Made by a program: the position numbers and the translations under genes. The notes beneath the pieces are model-generated. The model ran no database searches, was not told where the DNA came from, and saw only the letters and a program-made list of their open reading frames with translations. 23,608 bases of DNA from JBOGJI01 sp050747865 (lineage in GTDB: Bacteria; Acidobacteriota; Thermoanaerobaculia; Multivoradales; JAHEKO01), in NCBI GenBank assembly GCA_050747865.1, contig JBOGJI010000208.1, positions 1 to 23,608 on the forward strand, written 5' to 3'. Positions 1 to 6,273 of the stretch are shown piece by piece; the first letter of the stretch is position 1; every line of letters starts with the position of its first letter.

Positions 1-1
1 C

Positions 2-361
2 GATGCGGACGGGCTCTTCTTCGCCGGCGACCTGGGGCAGCGGATCTTCCAGACGCCGTTTTCGTGGCGGGCGCTCGGCGTCGACGTGCGCGGCCGATCC
101 CACACGCTGCGGATCAACTACCGGACCTCGCACCATATCCGCCGCAAGGCGGATCGCCTGATGCCGCCCGAGCTCGCCGATGTCGACGGCCATGCGCAGG
201 TGCGAAGCGGCACGGTCTCGGCGTTCAACGGCCCGGAGCCGGACGTCCGGGTCTTCGACTCGCCCGAGGACGAGGACGGCGCGCCCGGCCGTGTCGCGAT
301 CGGCACGATGCAACTCGCCAAGAGGCTGGAGTTTCGAGTCGTCGCCGCCTGGCCGCGCTAG
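2..361 (+). pseudogene. UvrD/Rep-type DNA helicase remnant (3' truncated, internally deleted)
   Basis: The frame is open from the left window edge to a TAG at 359-361. The first part reads like a UvrD/Rep-family helicase: the stretch GDLGQRIFQTPFSW followed by a TLRINYRTSHHIR segment is the conserved DLGQRIF...NYRTS region of superfamily 1 helicases. About 25 residues before the stop comes GTMQLAKRLEF, which corresponds to the normal GTMHLAKGLEF motif but has His and Gly replaced by Gln and Arg. In intact relatives I would expect several dozen residues between the FNGPEPDVRVFD segment and this motif, and a long tail after it. Here the segments are nearly adjacent and the protein then stops. 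I infer an internal deletion plus 3' loss, so this is a non-functional remnant. The 5' end lies outside the window. Confidence 0.7.
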
Positions 362-364
362 AAT
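359..364 (+). promoter_or_regulatory. -10-like TAGAAT before DUF433 gene
   Basis: TAGAAT overlaps the stop codon of the helicase remnant and lies 17 bases before the ATG at 382. A GGAGG Shine-Dalgarno sequence follows at 371-375. This gives the toxin-antitoxin-like pair its own short-leader promoter. No convincing -35 was found. Confidence 0.4.
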
Positions 365-381
365 CTGTGTGGAGGTGGCCT

Positions 382-618
382 ATGCTGCTCGCTGACCGAA
401 TCGAGATGAAGCCGGAAGTCATGCTCGGGAAGCCCGTGATCCGAGGCACGAGGATCCCCGTCGAGCTCATCCTGCGCCGGATCAGCGAAGGGGCCACCGA
501 GGAGGATCTCCTCGCTTCGTATCCGCATCTCAGGCGCGAGGACATTCGTGCGGCCGTGGCGTTCGCCGCCGACGAGATCGCCCACGTCGAAAGCCTCGAG
601 GTCGGCGCCACGGACTGA
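382..618 (+). CDS. DUF433 family protein, probable antitoxin
   Basis: This 78-residue protein matches the DUF433 pattern: an opening DRIEMKPEVMLGKPVIRGTRIPVELIL, with the hallmark GKPVIRGTRIPV, followed by a short winged-helix-like part (EEDLLASYPHLRREDIRAAVAFA). DUF433 proteins are small DNA-binding proteins usually paired with a downstream PIN-like DUF5615 protein and regarded as the antitoxin and repressor of a type II-like module. The next gene here is exactly that partner, starting 18 bases after this stop. The ATG at 382 was chosen because GGAGG lies 6 bases upstream and because the domain begins directly after it. The same frame is open further upstream, but that part overlaps the helicase remnant and shows no homology. 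Confidence 0.88.
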   Translation: MLLADRIEMKPEVMLGKPVIRGTRIPVELILRRISEGATEEDLLASYPHLRREDIRAAVAFAADEIAHVESLEVGATD

Positions 619-636
619 CGAGTCCAGACGGTTCGA

Positions 637-999
637 GTGCGATTCCTGGCCGACGAGAGCTGCGACGCACGTGTCGTCGACGCACTGCGTCGGCAAGGTC
701 ATGACGTGCTGGCCATCGCGGAGGTCGCGGCAGGAGCGACCGATCCCGAGGTCCTTGCCCGTGCTCGCGATGAGCAGCGCGTCCTCATCACCGAGGATCG
801 CGACTTCGGCCAGCTCGTGTTCGCCGCTGGTCTTCCCGCAGAGAACGGCGTGCTCCTCGTGCGCTGCCCCGAGCGAGCACGCGTCACACTTCCTGAGCGC
901 ATTGCCCGGCTGGTGGATCAGCGAGGCGCCGAACTTCCAGGGCGCTTTGCCGTCTGGTCCCCGCTGAGGTTCCGCGTGCGGCGGCTCGGTCCGACCTGA
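637..999 (+). CDS. DUF5615 PIN-like protein, probable toxin of DUF433 pair
   Basis: The 120-residue protein starts with GTG at 637 and opens with FLADESCDARVVDALRRQGHDV, the typical start of DUF5615 (Mut7-C-like, PIN fold) proteins in which the first Asp-Glu pair contributes to the acidic site. A second acidic group follows in LITEDRDFGQLVF, again typical of the fold. Family knowledge: PIN-like proteins paired with DUF433 are thought to be RNA-directed nuclease toxins. The tail after about residue 100 is rich in Arg and less conserved. The stop overlaps in another frame with the possible 5' end of the fic gene, so the three genes may be co-transcribed. Confidence 0.87.
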   Translation: MRFLADESCDARVVDALRRQGHDVLAIAEVAAGATDPEVLARARDEQRVLITEDRDFGQLVFAAGLPAENGVLLVRCPERARVTLPERIARLVDQRGAELPGRFAVWSPLRFRVRRLGPT

Positions 1000-1070
1000 A
1001 CGGACTCTCCAGGCTGGTCGAGCCCGGCTCGCGTGGCCGGGTACTGCGTAACAAGCTCGGCATCCGGCAC

Positions 1071-1616
1071 GTGCGCGAGATGCAACAAGCCGAGTCGCAG
1101 GCGCTGTTGGCTTTGACGGAGGCGCTGCTGGATGAAGTGACGGACACGCAGCGCTTCACCGAAGGCAATATCGTACGGATGCACCGACGGTGGCTAGGTG
1201 AGATCTATTCGTGGGCGGGCGAGTACCGTCGAGTCAACGTGGCCAAGGGCGACGTTCTGTTCGCGGCCGCCGATCAAGTGCCCCGACTGATGGCGGAGCT
1301 CGGGCGCGGCGAGTTGGCGACCCCCACGCCCTGCCAGGGCATGCGAGATGAACGATTGGTGCGGGCGTTTGCCGTAGTCCATGCGGAGCTGATCCTGATC
1401 CACCCTTTTCGCGAGGGCAACGGTCGCCTCGCTCGCCTGCTGAACACGCTGATGGCGGCTCAGGTGGATTTTCCGCTACTCGACTTCGGCGGTATCAAGG
1501 GGCAAGCTCGAGCTGCGTACTTCGCCGCCATCCAAGCGGCAGCGGGACGGGATCACGGTCCGATCGAGCAGGTGTTCGAGGGCGTGCCGCAGCGTACGCT
1601 CAGGACCGTGCGTTAG
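1071..1616 (+). CDS. Fic/DOC family AMP-transferase, class I-like
   Basis: The protein carries a perfect Fic core motif, HPFREGNGRLAR, starting at residue 111 of the GTG-1071 product (pattern HxFx(D/E)GNGRxxR). The His is the catalytic base and the GNGR loop binds the nucleotide phosphates. The upstream WLGEIYSWAGEYRRVNVAKG segment is the usual beta-flap region. Fic enzymes transfer AMP or related groups onto target proteins. I see no (S/T)xxxE(G/N) inhibitory helix inside this protein, so it resembles class I Fic toxins that need a separate antitoxin. The start is uncertain: family-like residues (VLRNKLGIRHVREM) continue upstream of GTG 1071, and the frame is open back to 897 with no ATG, GTG or TTG. 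CTG 996, overlapping the DUF5615 stop, is one possibility. Confidence 0.9.
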   Translation: MREMQQAESQALLALTEALLDEVTDTQRFTEGNIVRMHRRWLGEIYSWAGEYRRVNVAKGDVLFAAADQVPRLMAELGRGELATPTPCQGMRDERLVRAFAVVHAELILIHPFREGNGRLARLLNTLMAAQVDFPLLDFGGIKGQARAAYFAAIQAAAGRDHGPIEQVFEGVPQRTLRTVR

Positions 1617-1628
1617 CGCAGCGTCGGA

Positions 1629-1814
1629 CTACTTGTTCTTCGTCGGAGGCTTCTTGCTGCCGCGAGTGCGGATCGCGCCAGGGGCTTTGGTCGCCTTCTT
1701 GGCCACCTGGATGCCCTCGATCGCAGACGAAGTCGCAACCGTACGGAAGACCGCAGCCCGGCGCGAAGCCGGCGACTTGAGATGAGAGTTGCTGGCAGTC
1801 AGAACCTTCGCCAT
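1629..1814 (-). CDS. Small basic protein with Fic-inhibitory motif, probable Fic antitoxin
   Basis: This 61-residue ORF lies tail to tail with fic, with 12 bases between the stops. It contains the stretch FRTVATSSAIEGI at about residues 23-35, in which SSAIEG fits the (S/T)xxxE(G/N) inhibitory motif whose Glu blocks ATP binding in Fic enzymes. In known class I systems (VbhA/VbhT) that motif is on a small separate antitoxin, normally encoded upstream on the same strand. The C-terminal third is rich in Lys, Pro and Arg and looks disordered. A TAAAAT hexamer 6 bases before the ATG supports expression from its own leaderless promoter. The family as a whole is not one I can name. The assignment as antitoxin is inference from motif plus position. 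Confidence 0.65.
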   Translation of the reverse strand: MAKVLTASNSHLKSPASRRAAVFRTVATSSAIEGIQVAKKATKAPGAIRTRGSKKPPTKNK

Positions 1815-1820
1815 GACAGC

Positions 1821-1826
1821 ATTTTA
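1821..1826 (-). promoter_or_regulatory. -10-like TAAAAT for the Fic-antitoxin-like ORF
   Basis: Read on the minus strand, TAAAAT ends 6 bases before the ATG at 1814. Transcription would begin at or next to the start codon. The surrounding bases are AT-richer than the rest of the region. Confidence 0.4.
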
Positions 1827-1944
1827 GCACGAAATGGAGCCTCCCAGAAGCAGGTGCGGAAGTAGGCGCGCTGCACTGTGGTCGCCTTGCGCCGATCAGA
1901 GGTACCAGGCACACTTGGTGGGAACCTGTCAGCGACGATTCCTC

Positions 1945-2364
1945 TTACTCGCTTCCGATCTCGGCGATGGTCTCGAGCGCTTCGCGCGGACTGCGAATGG
2001 GAGCGCGGTCGCGCAGCGTGAGCAGGTCGGAGTCTCCGGTGACCAGCATCGCGCGCTGAGCGGCGGCCAGCGCGATGAGGTAGTCGTCATGAGGATCGCG
2101 TGAGCGCAGCTCGTGCGGCTCGTCCGGGTCCGCCACCAGCGTGGCGCCGGCTCGAAGGGCGCTGAGCAGGCGATCGGCCTGTTCGGCGCGGATCAGCCCA
2201 CGCAGCTTCGGATAGTCGAGCGCTCGGCGCAGCTCGGCCAGGAGCGCCTCCGAGATCACCAGCTCGAACGATCCGCGCAGCCATTCGCGGACGAGACGGG
2301 CTGGTGCGCCGGTTCTCGACAGGGCGGCGGAGATCAGGACATTGGGATCGAGGACGAGCCGCAC
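1945..2364 (-). CDS. PIN-domain toxin-like nuclease
   Basis: The 139-residue product begins VRLVLDPNVLISAAL, the first acidic strand of PIN domains of the PF13470 type. It continues with EALLAELRRAL (conserved Glu), RDPHDDYLIALA (acidic pair) and LVTGDSDLL (last acidic strand). These acidic groups form the metal site of PIN RNases. The GTG at 2364 was chosen because it shares one base with the stop of the upstream CopG-like gene (TAGTG), a coupling typical of antitoxin-toxin pairs, and because the fold starts there. The same frame extends upstream inside the neighbour but shows no domain. It is likely the toxin of a VapBC-like module. Confidence 0.85.
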   Translation of the reverse strand: MRLVLDPNVLISAALSRTGAPARLVREWLRGSFELVISEALLAELRRALDYPKLRGLIRAEQADRLLSALRAGATLVADPDEPHELRSRDPHDDYLIALAAAQRAMLVTGDSDLLTLRDRAPIRSPREALETIAEIGSE

Positions 2365-2591
2365 TACTTCGCCGGCTTCCTCGCCCACTCCTGAGCCCCA
2401 AGGGCGAGGTCCATCGCCGTATCCTCGTCCAGGCCGGCGTTCTCCCAGAGCTGGTCGAAGACGTCGACGCCGAGGGCGCTCCGCAGCGCTTCGTCGATCA
2501 CCTCGCTCTCGCGCTTCCCGTCCCGCGCGGCGCGAAGCTTGACGGCGCGCAGGGTGCCTTCGCTCAGTGTCACCGTCGTCCGCGTCTTCAC
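2364..2591 (-). CDS. CopG/RHH-like antitoxin of PIN pair
   Basis: The 75-residue protein opens KTRTTVTLSEGTLRAVKLRAARDGKRESEVIDEAL, the beta strand and two helices of a ribbon-helix-helix DNA-binding domain. The C-terminal part (VFDQLWENAGLDEDTAMDLALGAQEWARK) would be the toxin-binding helix. I chose GTG 2591 because a TATGAT hexamer ends 9 bases before it. GTG 2597 would add two residues. It overlaps the PIN gene by one base and follows the DUF2779 stop by 10 bases. It probably neutralises the PIN protein and represses its own promoter. Confidence 0.82.
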   Translation of the reverse strand: MKTRTTVTLSEGTLRAVKLRAARDGKRESEVIDEALRSALGVDVFDQLWENAGLDEDTAMDLALGAQEWARKPAK

Positions 2592-2600
2592 AGTCACTGC

Positions 2601-2606
2601 ATCATA
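2601..2606 (-). promoter_or_regulatory. -10-like TATGAT for CopG/PIN pair
   Basis: TATGAT on the minus strand contains the TGA stop of the DUF2779 gene and ends 9 bases before GTG 2591. The antitoxin-toxin pair could be transcribed separately from DUF2779, with a leaderless message. Confidence 0.4.
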
Positions 2607-4095
2607 GCACAATGATGCGATGACGCGCGGCCGTCGCGAGCTCCTCGACGATGTGGGCCATGCCGAGGGTGTCGAGGGCGCAGTAGCGCTCGAGGTCGCG
2701 GCGGACGCGGGCGCGTTCGGCGGCGGGCACGTCGCCGAAGGTGACGCGCAGGAACTCGCGGCTCGCCTGGTTGCCGTCGGCGATCGCGAGCTCTTCGTAG
2801 CCCACCCCGGTCATCGCGGGGAGGACCGCTTTCATGGAGGCCGAACCGTCTTGGTCCGGGTGGTACCAGGCGAACTGGCGGAAGGGGACGAGGAGGTCGA
2901 CGATGCGGCTCTCCGCCGCGCCGATCCAGGCGCCCTCTTCGGGGAAGGCGGCGGCGAGCTCGCGGAGCACCCGGCGCTCGAAGTCGGCGTTGTAGGCGAG
3001 GATGGTGCCCCGGTCGAGGAGGGCCTCCTCGAGCCGCGCGAGCAGCGCCGGGCGCGGATCCTCGTGGCCTTCGGCGAGGAAGGCGATCGCGTCCACGTCG
3101 CCGCCGATTCGCGCCTGGCGGTGCAGGGAGAACTGGAACGGGACCGGCTGGAAGGGGCGGGTGCCCTGGTAGACGGGGATTGCGGGATTGACGGTCTCGA
3201 AGTCGAGATAGTGGAGCGGAGGCTCGAGGGCGGCGAGGAAGTCCCGGATCTTGCACGCGTCGACGACGGCCTCGCCGTTGCGTGCGGCCTCCACCTGAAG
3301 CCGCTGCTTGCCGTTGAGCCGGAAGTCCTCGGGGATGTCCGCGAGCCTCGAGATCCCGCGCGCCAGCAGCTCGAAGCCCCTGCGTCTGTCGCCGTGAAGT
3401 GTGGTGACGTTGCGCTCGGGGAGGAAGGCCCAGCAGAGCGGGATCAGCGGGCAGTCGTGCGGGCTCGAGCAGTGGGGGCCGATCGCCACCTCCGGGCTCG
3501 CCGCGAGCGCGGCCGTTTCGAGGAGCTCGCTGAGGCGCGGCTCGATCTCCGGCAGGAGCGCCTCGACCCGCTCGTTGCGGCGTTCGCGTCGGAGGAGCCC
3601 TTGCGGGTCGAGGGCGCCGTCGAGCACGTAGCTCGAGTCGACGTGCACCAGGTAGAGGTCGCGCAGCGCCAGGCCGGCGCCGCGTACGACCCAGGTCTGG
3701 AAGGCGAGGTCGAGATCGTGCTCCGGCTTGACGCTCGCCGTGCTCTTGACTTCGAACAGGTCCCAGCCGCCGTCGGGGGCCGGCACCAGGATGTCGACGC
3801 GGCAGGCGCCGCCCCCGTGCACGAAGCCGGCCTCGAATAGCGGCCGGCGCGCCGACAGCGCCTCCCGCGTCGCCGCCGCCACGGCCTGCCAGCCGCGCTC
3901 GTCGGGTGCAACCTCCAGCCCGTCCGGGTAGAGGCTCTGGGCAACCGCGCCCACCGCGTGGCCCTGCGCGAAGATCGCCAGCTTGGCCGCATTCGGCGGC
4001 GGCACCTCCTCACGCCGATTGACCTCGTACCAGAGCCGCTTCCCGCACTGCAGCCCGCCGAGAAACCTTGATTTCGACAATACCGAGGACTTCAC
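2602..4095 (-). CDS. DUF2779 protein: Cas4-like PD-(D/E)XK nuclease fused to RNase H-like exonuclease domain
   Basis: The 497-residue protein has two recognisable parts. The N-terminal part is Cas4/RecB-like: Cys17 in LQCGKRLW, the nuclease core RVDILV (Asp101) and WDLFEVKST (Glu115, Lys117), then three cysteines at 209, 215 and 221 in the HCSSPHDCPLIPLCW segment. Together with Cys17 these could hold an iron-sulfur cluster as in Cas4 and AddB. The C-terminal DUF2779 part begins with HYLDFETVNPAIPVY and has AYNADFERRVL and YCALDTLGM, the acidic residues of a DnaQ-like 3'-5' exonuclease fold. The exact role in DNA metabolism is unknown. GTG 4095 was chosen because GGAGGAGAG lies just upstream; an ATG at 4152 adds 19 basic residues without homology. 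No CRISPR array or other cas gene is nearby. Confidence 0.85.
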   Translation of the reverse strand: MKSSVLSKSRFLGGLQCGKRLWYEVNRREEVPPPNAAKLAIFAQGHAVGAVAQSLYPDGLEVAPDERGWQAVAAATREALSARRPLFEAGFVHGGGACRVDILVPAPDGGWDLFEVKSTASVKPEHDLDLAFQTWVVRGAGLALRDLYLVHVDSSYVLDGALDPQGLLRRERRNERVEALLPEIEPRLSELLETAALAASPEVAIGPHCSSPHDCPLIPLCWAFLPERNVTTLHGDRRRGFELLARGISRLADIPEDFRLNGKQRLQVEAARNGEAVVDACKIRDFLAALEPPLHYLDFETVNPAIPVYQGTRPFQPVPFQFSLHRQARIGGDVDAIAFLAEGHEDPRPALLARLEEALLDRGTILAYNADFERRVLRELAAAFPEEGAWIGAAESRIVDLLVPFRQFAWYHPDQDGSASMKAVLPAMTGVGYEELAIADGNQASREFLRVTFGDVPAAERARVRRDLERYCALDTLGMAHIVEELATAARHRIIVL

Positions 4096-4211
4096 GACAG
4101 CTCTCCTCCTCCCAAGCCGCTGCGGATGCGAGCGCGGGCGGCGCGACATCATGGCAGCCGTCCCCGTCCCGCGTCACCGTTTCAGAGCGACCGGGCGCCG
4201 CGCGAAGTAGA

Positions 4212-5450
4212 ATGAGCAGTGTGACGAAGTCGTTGTTCTCGGGGGCCATCGCCCAGGAGACGGTGGGGCAGACCGGGCTCAGCTTCGGCGAGCTGGGGTT
4301 GTCGGCCGCCGTGACGGAGGTCCTCGAGCGGGCCGGGTTCCAGCATCCGACGCCGATTCAGGCGGCGGCGATCCCGCCGGCGCTCGAGGGGCGGGACCTC
4401 ATCGGGCTGGCGCAGACCGGGTCGGGCAAGACGGCGGCCTTCGCCCTGCCGCTGGTCGAGCGGGTCGTCGCCAGCGGCGGGGAGCCCGGCGGCACGGCCC
4501 TGGTGCTGGCGCCGACGCGGGAGATCGCGCTGCAGACCCAGGGACTCCTGGAGATCTTCCGCGAGCCGTCCGGGGTGCGCAACGCCTGTTTGATCGGCGG
4601 CGTCGCTTACGGGCCGCAGCTCGCGGCGCTCAAGGCGCGGCCGCACGTGGTGGTCGCGACGCCGGGGCGGCTCCTCGACCACGCCGAGCGCCGGGCAGTG
4701 CGCCTGGGCGACGTCAAGACCTTCGTCCTCGACGAGGCCGACCACATGCTGGACCTGGGGTTCCTGCCGCAGATCCGCCGGGTCGTCGAACAGCTTCCGG
4801 AGAAGCGCCAGAACCTGCAGTTCTCGGCCACCATGCCGGAGCCCATCGACCGGCTGGTGCGGCGCATGATGCACGAGCCGGTGACCATCGACCTGCGGCC
4901 GTCGGGCCGCGCGGCGGCCGGCATCGAGCACCGGATCTACCTCGTCGACCAGGAGAACATGAAGCCCTGCCTGCTCGAGCTGGTGGACGGCGAGCCCGGC
5001 TCGATGCTCATCTTCCTGCCGCGCAAGATCGACGCCGAGTGGGCGCACCGGCAGCTCGAGAAGGCTGGCCACCCGGTGGAGCGCATCCACGGGGATCGCT
5101 CCCAGCGCGAGCGCTTGCAGGCCCTGACCGGCCTCAAGGCGGGGGAGCACCGGGTGCTGATCGCCACCGACATCGCCGCCCGCGGCATCGACCTGCCGAT
5201 GGTGCGGCACGTGGTCAACTTCGGCATGCCCGACACGGTAGAGGACTACGTGCACCGCGCCGGCCGCACCGCCCGTGGCAAGGCGAGCGGCGTCGTCTCG
5301 ACGATCGCCACCTGGCGCGACAAGCCGCAGGTCAAGCGCGTGGAGGAGGAGATCGGCGCCACCCTCACCCGCTCCCGCGTCCCCGGCGTCGAGCCCTACG
5401 AGGAGCTCCCGACCACCCGCCGCCCCCGCATCCGCCGCCGCCTGCTCTGA
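4212..5450 (+). CDS. DEAD-box ATP-dependent RNA helicase, RhlE-like
   Basis: All SF2 DEAD-box motifs are present in order: Q motif (GFQHPTPIQ), motif I AQTGSGKT, PTREIA, TPGR, DEAD, SAT, the strand-annealing ATDIAARGID and HRAGRTARG. The protein is about 412 residues, with a short basic tail ending RRPRIRRRLL that may contact RNA. It would unwind RNA duplexes in ribosome assembly or mRNA turnover. The start is ambiguous. ATG 4212 overlaps a TAGAAT hexamer at 4208-4213. If that is the promoter, GTG 4221 would be the first codon of a leaderless message (MTKSLFSGAIAQ). The following sulfotransferase-like gene starts 13 bases after the stop. Confidence 0.93.
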   Translation: MSSVTKSLFSGAIAQETVGQTGLSFGELGLSAAVTEVLERAGFQHPTPIQAAAIPPALEGRDLIGLAQTGSGKTAAFALPLVERVVASGGEPGGTALVLAPTREIALQTQGLLEIFREPSGVRNACLIGGVAYGPQLAALKARPHVVVATPGRLLDHAERRAVRLGDVKTFVLDEADHMLDLGFLPQIRRVVEQLPEKRQNLQFSATMPEPIDRLVRRMMHEPVTIDLRPSGRAAAGIEHRIYLVDQENMKPCLLELVDGEPGSMLIFLPRKIDAEWAHRQLEKAGHPVERIHGDRSQRERLQALTGLKAGEHRVLIATDIAARGIDLPMVRHVVNFGMPDTVEDYVHRAGRTARGKASGVVSTIATWRDKPQVKRVEEEIGATLTRSRVPGVEPYEELPTTRRPRIRRRLL

Positions 5451-5463
5451 TCCAGGTCGTTCC

Positions 5464-6189
5464 GTGACCCTCCGCATCAACCTCTGGTCGGGACCGCGCA
5501 ACGTCTCGACGGCGCTGATGTACGCCTTTGCGCAGCGGCCGGACACGCGCGTCGTCGACGAGCCGCTGTACGCCCACTACCTGCGCATGTCGGGTGTCGA
5601 GCATCCGGGGCGGGACGAGGTGCTGGCGGCGCAGGAGGCCGACGGCGAGCGCGTGGTGCGGGAGGTGATCCTCGGGGACTACGAGGAGCCCGTGGTCTTC
5701 TTCAAGCAGATGGCGCACCATCTGGTCGAGCTCGACCGCGGGTTTCTCCTCCGCTGCGCGAACGTGCTGCTGATCCGCGATCCGGCGGAGGTGCTCGCCA
5801 CCATCGTGCGCCAGCTGCCCGCGCCCCGGCTCGAAGATCTCGGGATCGCCTGCCAGCGTGAGCTCTTCGACGAGCTGGTGGCGCGCGGGAAGGAGCCTCC
5901 GGTGCTCGACGCCCGGGAGCTGCTGCTCGACCCGGAGAGCGTGTTGCGCCAGCTCTGCGCGCGTATGGGGCTGGCTTTCCACTCCGGGATGCTCGCGTGG
6001 CCTTCCGGGCCGCGGCCGGAGGACGGCGTGTGGGCGAGGCACTGGTACCAGAACGTACATCGCTCCACCGGCTTCGCGCCGTACCGGGCCAAAGAGGAGC
6101 CGCCGCCGACTCCCGTCCTGCCGGTGCTCGACCAGGCCCGCCCGCACTACCTGGCCCTCCTTTCCCATGCCCTCAGGGCCCAGGGGTAG
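5464..6189 (+). CDS. P-loop sulfotransferase-like protein
   Basis: The 241-residue protein starts with GTG 5464 and opens LRINLWSGPRNVSTALMYAF. WSGPRNVST is the phosphosulfate-binding loop of a sulfotransferase-like P-loop domain. LLIRDPAEVLATIV corresponds to the 3'-phosphate-binding RDP motif of the family. The C-terminal part (PRPEDGVWARHWYQNVHRSTGF) is typical of the bacterial subgroup often annotated as sulfotransferase or HAD-type. It probably acts in the cytoplasm; the substrate is unknown. It lies directly upstream of a class IV aminotransferase. As I recall, plant branched-chain-aminotransferase-like proteins carry a similar P-loop domain fused to an aminotransferase domain, so the neighbourship may be functional. 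It starts 13 bases after the helicase stop and may share its transcript. Confidence 0.8.
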   Translation: MTLRINLWSGPRNVSTALMYAFAQRPDTRVVDEPLYAHYLRMSGVEHPGRDEVLAAQEADGERVVREVILGDYEEPVVFFKQMAHHLVELDRGFLLRCANVLLIRDPAEVLATIVRQLPAPRLEDLGIACQRELFDELVARGKEPPVLDARELLLDPESVLRQLCARMGLAFHSGMLAWPSGPRPEDGVWARHWYQNVHRSTGFAPYRAKEEPPPTPVLPVLDQARPHYLALLSHALRAQG

Positions 6190-6259
6190 CGTCGGCCACC
6201 CGCTCCGGGCGCCTCTGCATCGTGTGCTAGGCGCTGTGCTGCCGGCGTGCGTCAGGCGT

Positions 6260-6265
6260 TAGGAT
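6260..6265 (+). promoter_or_regulatory. -10-like TAGGAT before aminotransferase
   Basis: TAGGAT ends 8 bases before ATG 6274, with no Shine-Dalgarno sequence between them. This is consistent with a leaderless transcript. Confidence 0.4.
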
Positions 6266-6273
6266 CTCGCGCC

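Noticed and set aside
1898..1929. Weak inverted repeat (AGGT..CCA / TGG..ACCT) between the Fic-associated ORF and the PIN gene
   Set aside because: Short, interrupted and without a T-run; not enough to call a terminator or repeat element.
2620..3840. 406-codon plus-strand frame opposite DUF2779
   Set aside because: Composition typical of an antisense shadow (Val, Glu, Arg, Gly-rich) and no domain.
2602..4095. Possible CRISPR-Cas locus because of the Cas4-like protein
   Set aside because: No spaced direct repeats and no other cas gene; DUF2779 proteins occur outside CRISPR loci.
4182..5546. 454-codon frame opposite the DEAD-box helicase
   Set aside because: Shadow of the helicase reading frame; no motif and biased composition.
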